From Nitrospirillum pindoramense (GTDB lineage: Bacteria > Pseudomonadota > Alphaproteobacteria > Azospirillales > Azospirillaceae): a DNA stretch of 64,000 nucleotides. Of the stretch, positions 1-8,891 are shown one piece after another. The first letter of the stretch is position 1. The number at the start of each line of letters is the position of its first letter. Where the stretch lies: NCBI RefSeq assembly GCF_007827955.1, contig NZ_VITR01000005.1:124001-188000 (forward strand), read 5' to 3'. A model generated the notes under the pieces. It did no database searches and was not told where the DNA came from. It was given only the letters and a program-made list of their open reading frames with translations. The position numbers and the translations under genes are program-made.

Positions 1-1038
1 GCCCAGGCGGCGGAGCTGCGCGGCCATTGGGTGCGCAAGGTCGCCTTCTTCATCAATGGCAAGCCCGACCTGTTCGGATCGGAATACCCCTTCGATTCCA
101 CCGGCTTTGAATCCACCCAGGCCCTGGCGCGCTATGCCCTGGACCATGCCGGCCAGCCGGGCTTCCCCGTCACCCCCGCCGCCGCCCGTCGCTTCGCCGA
201 CGCCCAGATCGCCGCCAACCTGTTCTGCCGCGGCGTCATCGAGCCCGCCTATTATTACCTGGGCAGCGACTACCGCGCCGCCGGCGGCGACGCCTTCACC
301 CTGACCTATATGGCGCAGATGGGCGGCTGGGCCCTGGCCGACCACGCCCTGAACGACACCGCCCTGAACGACACCGAGGACGCCGGCGCAGCGTCGGCCC
401 AGTTGCGCCTGGCCTGGACCTCATTCATGAGCGCCTGGGCCCTGGTCAACAGCGGCACGGCGGAAAGCGGTTATGGCTATTGGTATCCGGGCCAAGCCAA
501 CGACGGCGCCTCCGGCGGCGGGTTCGAGCCCGCGTCCCACGGCACCACCTGGCTGGGCCAGCCCCACCACCGGGGCAGCTGGTATTATTCCAGCGAAAGC
601 GACCTGGGCTTTTGCGGCGCCCTGCGCATGGCCGCCACCCTGGTCAGTGACGACCCGGTGTTCGGCCGCTTCTGCTTCGGTGGCACGCTGGCGGAGGCCA
701 ACGGCTGGCTGACCATCACCCCTCGCGACGGCGTGCGCCGCCGCCTGCACGCCCGGCTGCAACACGCCCGCCTGACCCGCCAGCGCCTGGACCTGGAGGT
801 GCGGGGCGCCCGCTTCGCCCCCAGCGACAGCATCGCCTGGCACCCCACCGACGCCCGCCTGCGCCTGACCCTAGACGGCGAGGCGCAACGCCAGCCCCCC
901 ACCCTGCGCCTGCGCGGCCTGCCCAAGGGGCGCTACCGGGTGACGGGGGGCGGCGCTGTCGAGGTGGCCGCCGAGGCGGCCTGGGTGACGGTGACGCTGT
1001 CGGCGGGGATGCGGGAGGTAGCGGTGGAGCGGGCTTAA
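1..1038 (+). CDS. C-terminal part of a large uncharacterised protein (possibly DUF5695-like)
   Basis: The reading frame is open from the first base of the window and stops with TAA at 1036-1038, so the true start lies upstream and only the last 345 codons or so are visible. The visible part has an aromatic- and glycine-rich segment (GYGYWYPGQANDG, then a GSWYYSSESDLG stretch), followed by a C-terminal region of beta-strand-like, Arg/Leu-rich sequence that resembles a carbohydrate-active-enzyme accessory domain. The GYGYWYPG...GGGFEP pattern reminds me of the DUF5695 family, but this is recall without a search. No signal peptide or catalytic motif can be judged because the N-terminus is missing. 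The function is unknown; a polysaccharide-related role is only a guess. Confidence 0.75.
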   Translation, partial: AQAAELRGHWVRKVAFFINGKPDLFGSEYPFDSTGFESTQALARYALDHAGQPGFPVTPAAARRFADAQIAANLFCRGVIEPAYYYLGSDYRAAGGDAFTLTYMAQMGGWALADHALNDTALNDTEDAGAASAQLRLAWTSFMSAWALVNSGTAESGYGYWYPGQANDGASGGGFEPASHGTTWLGQPHHRGSWYYSSESDLGFCGALRMAATLVSDDPVFGRFCFGGTLAEANGWLTITPRDGVRRRLHARLQHARLTRQRLDLEVRGARFAPSDSIAWHPTDARLRLTLDGEAQRQPPTLRLRGLPKGRYRVTGGGAVEVAAEAAWVTVTLSAGMREVAVERA

Positions 1039-1134
1039 CCGCGACACTCGGACGGGGTTATTGTCGAATCTCCAGCCCGGCCTATTTCTGCTGCTGTAGT
1101 TTTTGCTGACCGACCGGGAAGAGGGCCGCTGTCG

Positions 1135-1605
1135 ATGCGTCGCCGCAGCGCTGCGAAGCACAACTCGAAGGGCGGTGGCCCTGGCGACACCGCCCTGGAT
1201 CATTGGCAACGCCTGCGGAAGGACCGCCTATCCAATGCCGCCGCCATCGCCGCCGTCCTGTCCATGGTGGCGGCGCTCTTGTCCTGGCTGAATGTCCTGT
1301 TCACCGGCCCGCTGCCCCAAACCCGCGGCAACCCATTGTATTGGGCGCTGATGATACCCTGCGCCTGGTGGGCTTCCGATCTCACCCGCTTTCGGCCCGG
1401 TGCAGTGATCGTGATGCGGTTTATGTTCATCATGGCGCCGCTTCTGGCCAGCATCACCCTGTTACAGAGCGAAGACACGCGCCCTGATTCGATCTTGGCT
1501 CCAGCCATCCTGTTCGCCCTGGCCTGCACGATGGCTACCGTCGGCGCCCTATGCTACCGCCGCAGCCTGTTGCGCCGCGAAGGCCCTTCCCGGCTCAGGC
1601 GATAG
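1135..1605 (+). CDS. hypothetical four-helix membrane protein
   Basis: I do not recognise the family. The 156-residue product begins with a basic N-terminus (MRRRSAAKHNSK). It then has about four hydrophobic segments near residues 35-57, 67-82, 91-108 and 120-140, and ends in a basic tail, consistent with an inner-membrane protein with both ends in the cytoplasm. A purine-rich GGAAGAGGG lies about 10 bases upstream of the ATG and can act as a ribosome binding site. It sits between the partial gene at the window start and another small membrane protein, all on the plus strand, but nothing links them functionally. Confidence 0.6.
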   Translation: MRRRSAAKHNSKGGGPGDTALDHWQRLRKDRLSNAAAIAAVLSMVAALLSWLNVLFTGPLPQTRGNPLYWALMIPCAWWASDLTRFRPGAVIVMRFMFIMAPLLASITLLQSEDTRPDSILAPAILFALACTMATVGALCYRRSLLRREGPSRLRR

Positions 1606-1674
1606 CCACCCCTTCCCTTGGGCCGATCTCAGTGCCATAGAGGGCAGGTCCTGCTCAACCTCCCGGCTCACCCT

Positions 1675-1983
1675 ATGACCCGCCTCGACACATTCTGCAA
1701 AGTCGCCCTGTGGGTGCTGGGCTTCCTGCTGATCGTGGGCGGGTGCATGGCCATCTTCCCCGCCTTGTTCCTGACGGTGGTGGCGGCCAACGACGGCGCG
1801 CAGGGTGGCGCGGCGCCGGGCATGGTGTGGCTGCTGATGCCGCTGGGGATCGCCGGCGTGCCGGTGCTGATACTGCTGTCGGCACGGAAGTTCCCGGCCC
1901 ACGTCAAGCATCACGCCCTGGCCATGGTGCTGGCCTGGGCAGGGGCGCTTTATCTGCTGGACCGGTTCTGGTTGCACCGCTGA
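1675..1983 (+). CDS. hypothetical small membrane protein
   Basis: The predicted product has 102 residues when started at the ATG at 1675 (MTRLDTF). The open frame extends upstream to 1618, but that extension looks non-coding. Three hydrophobic stretches (about residues 8-36, 48-65 and 73-95) indicate a small integral inner-membrane protein. No motif or family is recognisable. The gene lies 69 bases after the preceding membrane-protein gene, so the two could be co-transcribed. It converges on the ArsR-type regulator gene on the opposite strand, 19 bases away. Confidence 0.55.
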   Translation: MTRLDTFCKVALWVLGFLLIVGGCMAIFPALFLTVVAANDGAQGGAAPGMVWLLMPLGIAGVPVLILLSARKFPAHVKHHALAMVLAWAGALYLLDRFWLHR

Positions 1984-2002
1984 GGTGGGCCGCCCGGCGG
2001 CG

Positions 2003-2347
2003 TCAGTCCCGACTACCCTCGTAATCGCCCCGCTTCAGCATCTGGCACAACTGCTTGCCGAACGTGCTCATGAACTCGTTGATCAGCGCCTCGTCGCGCC
2101 GATAGAAGGTCCACTGCCCCACGCGGTGGGAGGTCAGCAGGCCGGCGCGTTGCAGCATGGCCAGGTAGGTGGAGACGGTGGACTGCGACAGGTCCGTCTT
2201 TTCCAGGATGCGGGTGACGCATACGCCCTTTTCCAGGGGATAGCCCTCGGGCTGGGGGGCGAAGTGGGTGGTGGGGTCCTTCAGCCACAGCAGGATGTCG
2301 CGCCGGACCGGGTTGGCCAGGGCCTTCAGGATCGCTTCCACATCCAT
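2003..2347 (-). CDS. ArsR-family winged-helix transcriptional regulator
   Basis: The product is a small DNA-binding repressor of the ArsR/SmtB fold, 114 residues from the ATG at 2347 or 119 from a GTG at 2362. The start LKALANPVRRDILLWLKD is the classic helix-1/2 region of the family. CVTRILEKTDLSQSTVSTYLAML is the helix-turn-helix, and the wing follows at GLLTSHRVGQWTFYRRDE. The metal-binding cysteine box ELCVCDL of ArsR/SmtB sensors is absent, so a metal ligand is unlikely. The single cysteine in the HTH region and one near the end could be redox-sensitive, but that is conjecture. The gene follows the Old Yellow Enzyme gene on the same strand behind a terminator-like hairpin and may regulate it. 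Confidence 0.85.
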   Translation of the reverse strand: MDVEAILKALANPVRRDILLWLKDPTTHFAPQPEGYPLEKGVCVTRILEKTDLSQSTVSTYLAMLQRAGLLTSHRVGQWTFYRRDEALINEFMSTFGKQLCQMLKRGDYEGSRD

Positions 2348-2370
2348 CGCGTCGACATCCACACCCTATG

Positions 2371-2404
2371 AAACCGGGGAAGGCGGCGGCGCCCTCCCCG
2401 GTCC
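2371..2404 (-). terminator. rho-independent-like hairpin after the Old Yellow Enzyme gene
   Basis: ACCGGGGA at 2373-2380 pairs with TCCCCGGT at 2395-2402, and the stem extends inward through GG/CC and one mismatch to a short GC-rich loop. On the minus strand the stem is followed by TTTCAT, a weak U tract. It lies just past the stop of the gene ending at 2410 and before the ArsR gene, so it probably ends or attenuates that transcript. Confidence 0.55.
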
Positions 2405-2409
2405 AACAA

Positions 2410-3624
2410 TCACACCACCAGCCGGTCCAGCGACCCGCGATCGAAGGGGATCACCTCGTCCACGCGGCCCTCACGGACCTTGATGGCCCAATCGGGGTCA
2501 CTGAGCAAGACCCGGCCCACGCCCAGCAGGTCGAAATCCCCCCGCGCCAGGGCCTGGGCCGCCTGGTCCACGTCGGTGGGCTTGACCTCGAAGGCGTCGC
2601 GGTTGGCGAACATGCCGACCTTGAAAGCGCCGTCCAGGCCCACGCTGCCCACGGCGATGACGGGCTTGCCCGTCAGGCGCTTGGTCCAGGCGGCCAGGGT
2701 GTCGGGGGACCCGTCAAAGGCGGGTTCCCAATAGCGCCGGGTGCTGACGTGGAAGACGTCCACGCCGGCCTCGGCCAGGGGCTTCAAAATGCGGCCCAGC
2801 TCATCCGGCGTCTGGGCGATCCGGGCGTTGTAGTCGACGCCCTTCCATTGCGAGAAGCGGAAGACTATGGGGAAGCCCGCGCTGACGGCGGCGCGCACGG
2901 CCCGCACGATCTCCACCGCGAAGCGCGTACGGTTCTCCAGGCTGCCGCCATAGGCATCGGTGCGCTGGTTGGTCTGTTCCCACAGGAAGTCGTCGATGAC
3001 GTAGCCGTGGGCGCCGTGCAACTCCGCCCCGTCGAAGCCGATACGCTCCGCATCCGCGGCGGCCTGGGCGAACGCGGCGACCACGGCGTGGATGTCGGCC
3101 TGGGTCATGGCCCGCACCACCTCGACCCCATCGGTGACGATGGCGGAGGGGCCGTAGCCCGGGACGCTGGGGTCCGGCTCCACGCCCGGGCGGCGGGCGA
3201 TGCCCACGTGCCACAGTTGCGGGATGATGCGCCCGCCCTCGGCATGCACGGCCTCCACCACCCGCTTCCATCCGGCCAGCGCGGCCTCGCCATGGAAGGC
3301 CGGCACCTGGGGATAGCCGTTGGCGGCGGGGTGGTTGATGGTCGTGCCCTCGGTGATCAGCAGGCCCACGCCGCCCCGCACGCGACGGCGGTAATAGGCC
3401 ACGACCTCATCCGTGGGCACGCCGCCCGGCGACTTGTTCCGGGTCATCGGCGCCATCACCAGGCGATTGGCCAGGACGTGCCGGCCAAAGGTGAAGGGCT
3501 GGAACAAGGGGGCCACGGCCGGGTTCACCGACTGGGCCGTTGCCCCGGTTGCCGGAGGGGTTGCCGGAGTCGGGCCGGAAGCGGTGGCCGAAGCGGGGCC
3601 GGAGGACGGGGTGACGGTATCCAT
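2410..3624 (-). CDS. Old Yellow Enzyme family NADH:flavin oxidoreductase
   Basis: The product belongs to the FMN-dependent Old Yellow Enzyme family, which reduces activated C=C bonds with NAD(P)H in the cytoplasm. After a Pro/Thr/Ala-rich N-terminal extension of about 30 residues comes LFQPFTFGRHVLANRLVMAPMTR, the usual first strand with its FMN-binding MAPMTR. GADGLFRND-like substrate motifs are not present. ELHGAHGYVIDDFL, RTDAYGGSLENRTRF and PVIAVGSVG follow in family order, and the TIM-barrel end VGRVLLSDPDW completes a full-length protein of 404 residues. The ATG at 3624 is preferred over a TTG at 3648. The low-complexity extension is odd for the family. The native substrate is not predictable. 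Confidence 0.9.
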   Translation of the reverse strand: MDTVTPSSGPASATASGPTPATPPATGATAQSVNPAVAPLFQPFTFGRHVLANRLVMAPMTRNKSPGGVPTDEVVAYYRRRVRGGVGLLITEGTTINHPAANGYPQVPAFHGEAALAGWKRVVEAVHAEGGRIIPQLWHVGIARRPGVEPDPSVPGYGPSAIVTDGVEVVRAMTQADIHAVVAAFAQAAADAERIGFDGAELHGAHGYVIDDFLWEQTNQRTDAYGGSLENRTRFAVEIVRAVRAAVSAGFPIVFRFSQWKGVDYNARIAQTPDELGRILKPLAEAGVDVFHVSTRRYWEPAFDGSPDTLAAWTKRLTGKPVIAVGSVGLDGAFKVGMFANRDAFEVKPTDVDQAAQALARGDFDLLGVGRVLLSDPDWAIKVREGRVDEVIPFDRGSLDRLVV

Positions 3625-3899
3625 GGGTCTGCCTGCGCTGGTTGGCAACGGAAGGGGTTCGGTATATCGCGTTTTCTCGATATCTCAAACCCCTGGTTTC
3701 CCACCCTTTTCCCCAAAGTGGAATGTTGCGGCGCAAACCGACGCCCGGCGAACCTTTCATTAACGAATGATGGCCTATGGTGGGGATCGTAAAATGCGCT
3801 ACGCTTTCATGACAGGCCTCATCGAGACCAAGGAAACAAAAGACGCAGGTTGGGTTTATCCGCGCCCTGGCGGCGCATCAACAGCAGGAGGACGGCAGG
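3625..3899. promoter_or_regulatory. divergent intergenic region with two short palindromes
   Basis: This gap separates the divergently transcribed Old Yellow Enzyme and methyltransferase genes and must hold both promoters. Two inverted repeats are visible. ATATCG at 3664-3669 pairs with CGATAT at 3678-3683, and TCATT at 3757-3761 pairs with AATGA at 3766-3770. Either could be an operator, for example for the nearby ArsR-type regulator, but no regulator can be assigned. A ribosome binding site AGGAGG lies about 8 bases before the methyltransferase ATG. A 60-codon open frame inside the gap has no coding character. Confidence 0.35.
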
Positions 3900-4586
3900 A
3901 TGGCGGCACCCGTGTCAGCCCGTGCAAGCCTATTGGAAACCGGGCGTAATGATGCGCTGCAGCGGAACCTGATCCCCTGTTTCGACGCCTTTTACGGCGC
4001 GGCGCTGACCCTGATCGACGACTGGGCCGCCCCCACCCGACCGCGCGTCCTGGATCTGGGCGCCGGCGGCGGACTGTTCGCCTCGCTGGTGCGCGCCCGC
4101 CTGCCCCACGCCCATTTGCACCTGGTGGAGGAGACGCCCCAGGCGCTGGAACAAAGCCGCCGCCGCTTCGCCGGCGACGCCCGCGTCAGCTTCGCCCTGG
4201 CCGAGTTGGACCAGGCCGACCTGGCCGGTCCGTGGGACCTGGTCGTCACCTCCCTCGCCATCCACCATCTGGCCCATGGCGCCAAGCGCGACCTGTACGG
4301 CCGCATCAACCAGGTGCTGGCCCCCGGCGGCCTGTTCATCAGCGCCGAGCAGGTGCTGGGCCCGACGGCCGAGGTGGAAAGCCAGTACGACCGGCTGTGG
4401 CAGACGGAGGCCGCCGACCTGGGCGTGCCGGCGGTGGAGCTGTCGCGTGCCCGCGACCGCCTGCGCCAGGACCATTGCGCCACCCTGGGGGAACATTTGA
4501 TGTGGATGGCGGAGGCCGGATTGCGCGACGTGGACTGCGCCTTCAAATCCTGGCGCTTCGCCGTGATGAGCGCGCGGCATCACTGA
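3900..4586 (+). CDS. class I SAM-dependent methyltransferase
   Basis: The 228-residue product has the Rossmann-type methyltransferase core. Motif I is RVLDLGAGGGLF at about residues 49-60, the acidic end of strand 2 is in HLHLVEE, and DLVVTSLAIHHLAHG is the post-motif region with the LAIHHL signature common in the UbiE/Methyltransf_12/25 groups. LAPGGLFISAEQVLGP is motif III. A strong AGGAGG sits just ahead of the ATG. The protein should be cytosolic and use S-adenosylmethionine, but the acceptor cannot be told. It precedes nhaA by about 107 bases on the same strand with no obvious functional link. Confidence 0.85.
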   Translation: MAAPVSARASLLETGRNDALQRNLIPCFDAFYGAALTLIDDWAAPTRPRVLDLGAGGGLFASLVRARLPHAHLHLVEETPQALEQSRRRFAGDARVSFALAELDQADLAGPWDLVVTSLAIHHLAHGAKRDLYGRINQVLAPGGLFISAEQVLGPTAEVESQYDRLWQTEAADLGVPAVELSRARDRLRQDHCATLGEHLMWMAEAGLRDVDCAFKSWRFAVMSARHH

Positions 4587-4693
4587 GCAAACCGTGGTAT
4601 AGCCCCTCCGGCTTGGGATACCCGTTGGGTTGCGCATCGGCGGAGGCGTGATAGTCTCCGCCCGATGCTGATGCTGCCGCCGAGAGGGGACCA

Positions 4694-5890
4694 ATGATCA
4701 AGTCACTGGTCCGCCGACTCCATAATCGCGTGGAACGCTTCCTGGCCCTGGACAACTGGGGCGAGATTCTGCTGCTGGTCCTTTCGGTCGCGGGGTTGGC
4801 GGTGGCCAACTCCAATCTGGCGCCCACCTATTTCCACGCGCTGCACGCGCCGCTAGGCGTCGGGCCCGCCACCCTGTCGGTGGAGCAGTGGGTGAACGAC
4901 CTGCTGATGGCGCTGTTCTTCCTGCTGGTGGGATTGGAGATCAAGCGCGAGATGGTGGGCGGCGACCTGTCCAGCCCGTCGCAAATCGCCCTGCCCGGCA
5001 TCGCGGCCCTGGGCGGCGTGCTGGCCCCGGTGCTGATCTACGTCGCCCTGAACTGGGGCCACGCCGACGCGCTGGCCGGCTGGGCCACGCCGGCGGCCAC
5101 CGACATCGCCTTCGCCCTGGCGGCCCTGTCGGCCTTTGGCCGAGGGATGCCGCGCCCTGCCTTCCTGTTCCTGTCCTCCCTGGCCATTTTCGACGATCTG
5201 GCCGCCATCGTGATCATCGCCCTGTTCTACAGCGGCGGCCTGTCCTGGCCCGACCTGGGCCTAGCCGCCCTGGCGCTGGCCGTGCTGGTGGGCATGAACC
5301 GCCTGGGGGTGCGCCGGCTGGCGCCCTATCTGGTGGTGGGGCTGGTCCTGTGGGTGGCGGTGCTGCGCTCCGGCATCCATGCCACCATGGCGGGGGTGCT
5401 ACTGGCGCTGACCATTCCCCTCGGCGATTCATCCGAGGGCAGCGAGGAAGAGGAGGACGCCGGGCCGTCGCCGCTGCACCGGCTGGAAGAGGCGCTGCAC
5501 CCCCTCGTCTATTTCGGGGTCCTGCCCCTGTTCGGCTTCGCCAACGCCGGTGTCAGCTTCCAGGGCCTGGGCTGGTCCAGCCTGCTGGACCCCGTGCCGC
5601 TGGGCATCGCCCTGGGCCTGTTCCTGGGCAAGCAGGTGGGCGTCTTCGCCTTCACGGTCGCCGCCGTGCGCCTGGGCATCGCCAAGCTGCCGGCGCAGGT
5701 TTCCTGGGGCGGACTCTATGGCATCGCCATGCTGTGCGGCATCGGCTTCACCATGAGCCTGTTCATCGCCGGCCTGGCCTTCCCCGACGCGGGCCTGGCG
5801 GGGGAGGCCAAGCTGGGCGTTTTCGGCGGGTCCCTGCTCTCCGCCCTGGGCGGTGGGCTGTGGCTGGCCCTGGCGCGCCGCCGGGGCTGA
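4694..5890 (+). CDS. nhaA: Na+/H+ antiporter NhaA
   Basis: The product is an NhaA-type electrogenic sodium/proton antiporter of the inner membrane, which extrudes Na+ at alkaline pH. The length of 398 residues is normal. Hallmarks include LMALFFLLVGLEIKREM near residues 71-87, TPAATDIAF with Asp137 (equivalent to E. coli Asp133), and SLAIFDDLAAIV with the paired transport aspartates 167-168. GIGFTMSLFIAGLAF appears near the end. About twelve hydrophobic segments are visible, and an acidic Glu/Asp-rich loop (EGSEEEEDAG) lies near residue 250. GAGGGGACCA precedes the ATG. The stop codon directly abuts the stop codon of the convergent bufC gene, with no spacer. Confidence 0.97.
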   Translation: MIKSLVRRLHNRVERFLALDNWGEILLLVLSVAGLAVANSNLAPTYFHALHAPLGVGPATLSVEQWVNDLLMALFFLLVGLEIKREMVGGDLSSPSQIALPGIAALGGVLAPVLIYVALNWGHADALAGWATPAATDIAFALAALSAFGRGMPRPAFLFLSSLAIFDDLAAIVIIALFYSGGLSWPDLGLAALALAVLVGMNRLGVRRLAPYLVVGLVLWVAVLRSGIHATMAGVLLALTIPLGDSSEGSEEEEDAGPSPLHRLEEALHPLVYFGVLPLFGFANAGVSFQGLGWSSLLDPVPLGIALGLFLGKQVGVFAFTVAAVRLGIAKLPAQVSWGGLYGIAMLCGIGFTMSLFIAGLAFPDAGLAGEAKLGVFGGSLLSALGGGLWLALARRRG

Positions 5891-6640
5891 TCAGAGGCTC
5901 GCCCCGGCCAGGGCCCCCTGGGCCAGCAGCATGTGCAGCATGGCCTGCAGGTCCAGCGCCGGCTCCACCGCCAGGCCGGCCACCGCCGCCTGTTCCAGCG
6001 TCTCGCCGTCCAGCAGGGACTGGATGGCCGCCGCGGCCCCCGGCGGCAGCGCCACGCAGACGATGCCTTCAGCCGGGCGCAACACCAGGATCTCGCCCAC
6101 CCCGGACTCAGGCGCCGACAGTTCCAAGTCCTCATCCGCCTGCGCCTGGCGCCACAGCGGCAGCACGTCGTGGCCCAGCCAGACTAAGCGGGCGGCGGGG
6201 TGGGGGGCGAAGCGCAACTGGGCATAGTCGCCGGGCGGGAAGGCCGCCAACTGTTCCGCCGTCAGCGATGACGCGTCGGCGGCGAAATAGGCCTCCATCA
6301 CCGCCCATTCCAGGCGGGCCATGTCGGCGGCGCCGGCATCCAGGGGCACCAGCGCCGCCGGAAAATCGCCGCCATAAGCCGCCAGTTGCGGTCGCGCGGG
6401 CGGATGGGCGCGCACGAAATCCAGCGCCACCGCGCGAAAGGCGGGCACGCCCATGAGCCGCAGGGTGATGGGAAAGGCGGCGGCCAACGCCTCCGCCAGG
6501 GATTGCTGCACATTGGCGCGGTAGATCTTCAGCCGCGCCTCGGCCACCGGGCCGGGGGCGAGGTCCACGCCTGTTCCACGGGACTCCCCGGCGGGGGCCA
6601 GCAGGGCCCGCTGCATCTGCGCCTGAAAGGCCTCAAGCAT
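5891..6640 (-). CDS. bufC: BufC/HvfC-like partner protein (DUF2063 N-terminal domain)
   Basis: The product (249 residues) matches the HvfC/BufC family, the recognition partner that works with DUF692/MNIO enzymes on small bufferin precursors. The N-terminus LEAFQAQMQRALLAP, the segment RLKIYRANVQQSLAEALAAAFP and the later VRAHPPARPQLAAYGGDFPA with LARLEWAVMEAYFAAD are characteristic of the DUF2063 domain. A C-terminal region carrying a winged-helix-like fold follows. The ATG at 6640 is chosen because it overlaps the end of bufB by 8 bases, a typical translational coupling; an upstream in-frame start at 6664 is less likely. The function (delivery of the peptide to BufB) is inferred from the family. 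Confidence 0.88.
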   Translation of the reverse strand: MLEAFQAQMQRALLAPAGESRGTGVDLAPGPVAEARLKIYRANVQQSLAEALAAAFPITLRLMGVPAFRAVALDFVRAHPPARPQLAAYGGDFPAALVPLDAGAADMARLEWAVMEAYFAADASSLTAEQLAAFPPGDYAQLRFAPHPAARLVWLGHDVLPLWRQAQADEDLELSAPESGVGEILVLRPAEGIVCVALPPGAAAAIQSLLDGETLEQAAVAGLAVEPALDLQAMLHMLLAQGALAGASL

Positions 6641-7544
6641 GCGCCACCTTCGCCTGAACGGCATCCAGGAGGGACTGGGCCCGCGCGGCTTCGCCCAGCA
6701 GCACCTCCAGGGGCGGCAGGTCCATGTCCCATTCCACCAGCACAGGCAAGGGACCTGTGCGGGCCAGCACCCCGGCCAGCAGATCCCACACGCCGTCGGA
6801 CACCCGGCTGGCGTGATCGTCGATCAGCACGACGCCGTCGGCACGGGCATCCGGCCCCACCCAGGGGGCGAAGGCTTCGCGCCGGTGGCCGGCCACATGG
6901 ATTTCCCCCACCGCCGCCAGGGGGAAATCCGCCAGGTAACGCGCGGCGTCGAAACCGAGATTATGGGCGCAGACCGCGACATTGTTCACGTCCAGCAACA
7001 GGCCGCAGCCGGTGCGCGCCGCCAGTTCCGCCAGGAACTGCGGCTCGGGCATCGCCTCCACCCCCGGCGGCAGGGTCAGGGGCATGTAGAGGGAGGGATT
7101 CTCCACCAGCAGCCGGCGGCCCAGCACGTCCTGGGCATGGGCGACATTGGCCGCCACGACATCCAGCGTGTGCGCCGTCAGGGGCAAGGGCAGCAGGTCG
7201 TTGAGATAGGCGCCGTCCGTGCCGGTCCAGGCCAGATGGTCGGAGATCTGCTCCGGCTGCAGGCGATCATACAGGCGCCGCAGGTTGGCGAGGTGGGTGG
7301 CGTCCAGCCCCCGGGCGCTGCCCAGCGACAGGCCGACGCCATGGCAGGAGAGGGCATGGTCGCGCCGGATGGCCTCCAGCGCCGCCAGGCGGGGGCCGCC
7401 CGCCACCAGATACGTCTCGCTGTGCACCTCGATCCAGGCGATGTCCGGCCGTTCCCCTTCCAGGAAGGCCGGCACGTGGGGATGGCGCAGGCCGACGCCA
7501 GCCCGGCGCGGCAGCGTGACCAGGGAGGCGGCGCCCTCGGGCAT
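6633..7544 (-). CDS. bufB: BufB, DUF692 multinuclear non-heme iron oxidative enzyme
   Basis: The product (303 residues) is a DUF692/MNIO enzyme, a TIM-barrel oxygenase related to MbnB. Members install thiooxazole or related groups on cysteines of small peptides. The family pattern is clear: AGVGLRHPHVPAFL at the start, IEVHSETYL, CHGVGLSLGSA, ISDHLAWTG, VENPSLYM, LLLDVNNVAVCAHN, VGEIHVAGH and DDHASRVSDGVWDL, with VEWDMDLPP near the end. The His, Asp, Glu and Asn residues in these motifs are the iron ligands. It starts one base after the bufA stop and overlaps bufC, so the three genes form one operon. Its substrate is very probably the cysteine-containing BufA encoded immediately upstream. Confidence 0.93.
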   Translation of the reverse strand: MPEGAASLVTLPRRAGVGLRHPHVPAFLEGERPDIAWIEVHSETYLVAGGPRLAALEAIRRDHALSCHGVGLSLGSARGLDATHLANLRRLYDRLQPEQISDHLAWTGTDGAYLNDLLPLPLTAHTLDVVAANVAHAQDVLGRRLLVENPSLYMPLTLPPGVEAMPEPQFLAELAARTGCGLLLDVNNVAVCAHNLGFDAARYLADFPLAAVGEIHVAGHRREAFAPWVGPDARADGVVLIDDHASRVSDGVWDLLAGVLARTGPLPVLVEWDMDLPPLEVLLGEAARAQSLLDAVQAKVAHA

Positions 7545-7545
7545 C

Positions 7546-8214
<669 letters not shown>

Positions 8215-8826
8215 ATGAAGCGCATTCCCGCCCTGATGCTGGCCGCCGCCCTGCTGGCCGCCGCCCCCGCGACCGCCCTGGCCCAGGCCACGACCGACCT
8301 GACCAAGGTCGAGGGCGGCCACTTCACCCTGGACAAGAGCCACGCCAAGGTGGTGTTCGCCATCACCCACTTCGGCTTCTCCACCTATTACGGCGCCTTC
8401 CCGGACCTGGAGGGTACGCTGGACTTCGACCCCAAGGCCCCGGCCAAGAGCAAGCTGGACGTGACCATCAACGTGAAGGGCCTGTCCACCGCCAACCCGA
8501 AGCTGGATGAGCACCTGAACAGCCCGGACTTCTTCGACACCGCCAAGTTCCCCACCGCCACCTTCAAGGCCACCAAGATCGAGGTGACCGGCGCCACCAC
8601 CGGCAAGATCGTCGGTGAGCTGACCCTGCACGGCGTGACCAAGCCGGTGACCCTGGATGCCAGCTTCCACGGCGGCGGCACCAACCCGATGACCAAGGCC
8701 TATGTCGTCGGCTTCGACGCCAAGGCGCAGGTGAAGCGGTCCGAATTCGGCGTCGACAAGTACGTGCCCTACGTCAGCGACGAGGTCGAGCTGCTGATCA
8801 GCGGCGAGTTCGATCGCGCCCAGTAA
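8215..8826 (+). CDS. YceI-family periplasmic lipid-binding-fold protein (copy 1)
   Basis: The product (203 residues) has a clear signal peptide (MKRIPALMLAAALLAAAPATALA) and a YceI lipocalin-like beta-barrel. YceI proteins bind polyisoprenoid-type ligands such as ubiquinone-8 in the periplasm. Family features include FTLDKSHAKVVFAITHFGFSTYYG, LEGTLDFDPKAPAKSKLDVTI, DEHLNSPDFFDTAKFPTATF and VGELTLHGVTKPVTLDA. The central LNSPDFFD matches the usual L.spdFfd motif, so this copy is closer to the canonical family than the two downstream copies. It starts a run with a cytochrome b561, an arrangement common in proteobacteria and suggestive of a periplasmic electron or quinone function. Confidence 0.93.
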   Translation: MKRIPALMLAAALLAAAPATALAQATTDLTKVEGGHFTLDKSHAKVVFAITHFGFSTYYGAFPDLEGTLDFDPKAPAKSKLDVTINVKGLSTANPKLDEHLNSPDFFDTAKFPTATFKATKIEVTGATTGKIVGELTLHGVTKPVTLDASFHGGGTNPMTKAYVVGFDAKAQVKRSEFGVDKYVPYVSDEVELLISGEFDRAQ

Positions 8827-8859
8827 TTTGGTTATGCCCAGTAATAGGTTATGCTGGGC
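8818..8859 (+). repeat. imperfect tandem direct repeat and hairpin after yceI copy 1
   Basis: The sequence GCCCAGTAAT followed by T/A-rich GGTTAT occurs twice in tandem, at 8818-8835 and 8836-8852, with one small length difference. The first copy contains the yceI stop codon. GCCCAG at 8836-8841 also pairs with CTGGGC at 8854-8859 around a 12-base loop. It may act as an RNA-processing or attenuation element between yceI and the cytochrome gene, or may just be a small duplication. Confidence 0.5.
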
Positions 8860-8891
8860 GACGTTTAACTGACTGAAGGGGGAGCCGGACC

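Noticed and set aside
3767-3949. 60-codon plus-strand frame in the methyltransferase leader
   Set aside because: It overlaps the methyltransferase start, lacks a good ribosome binding site and has no protein-like features.
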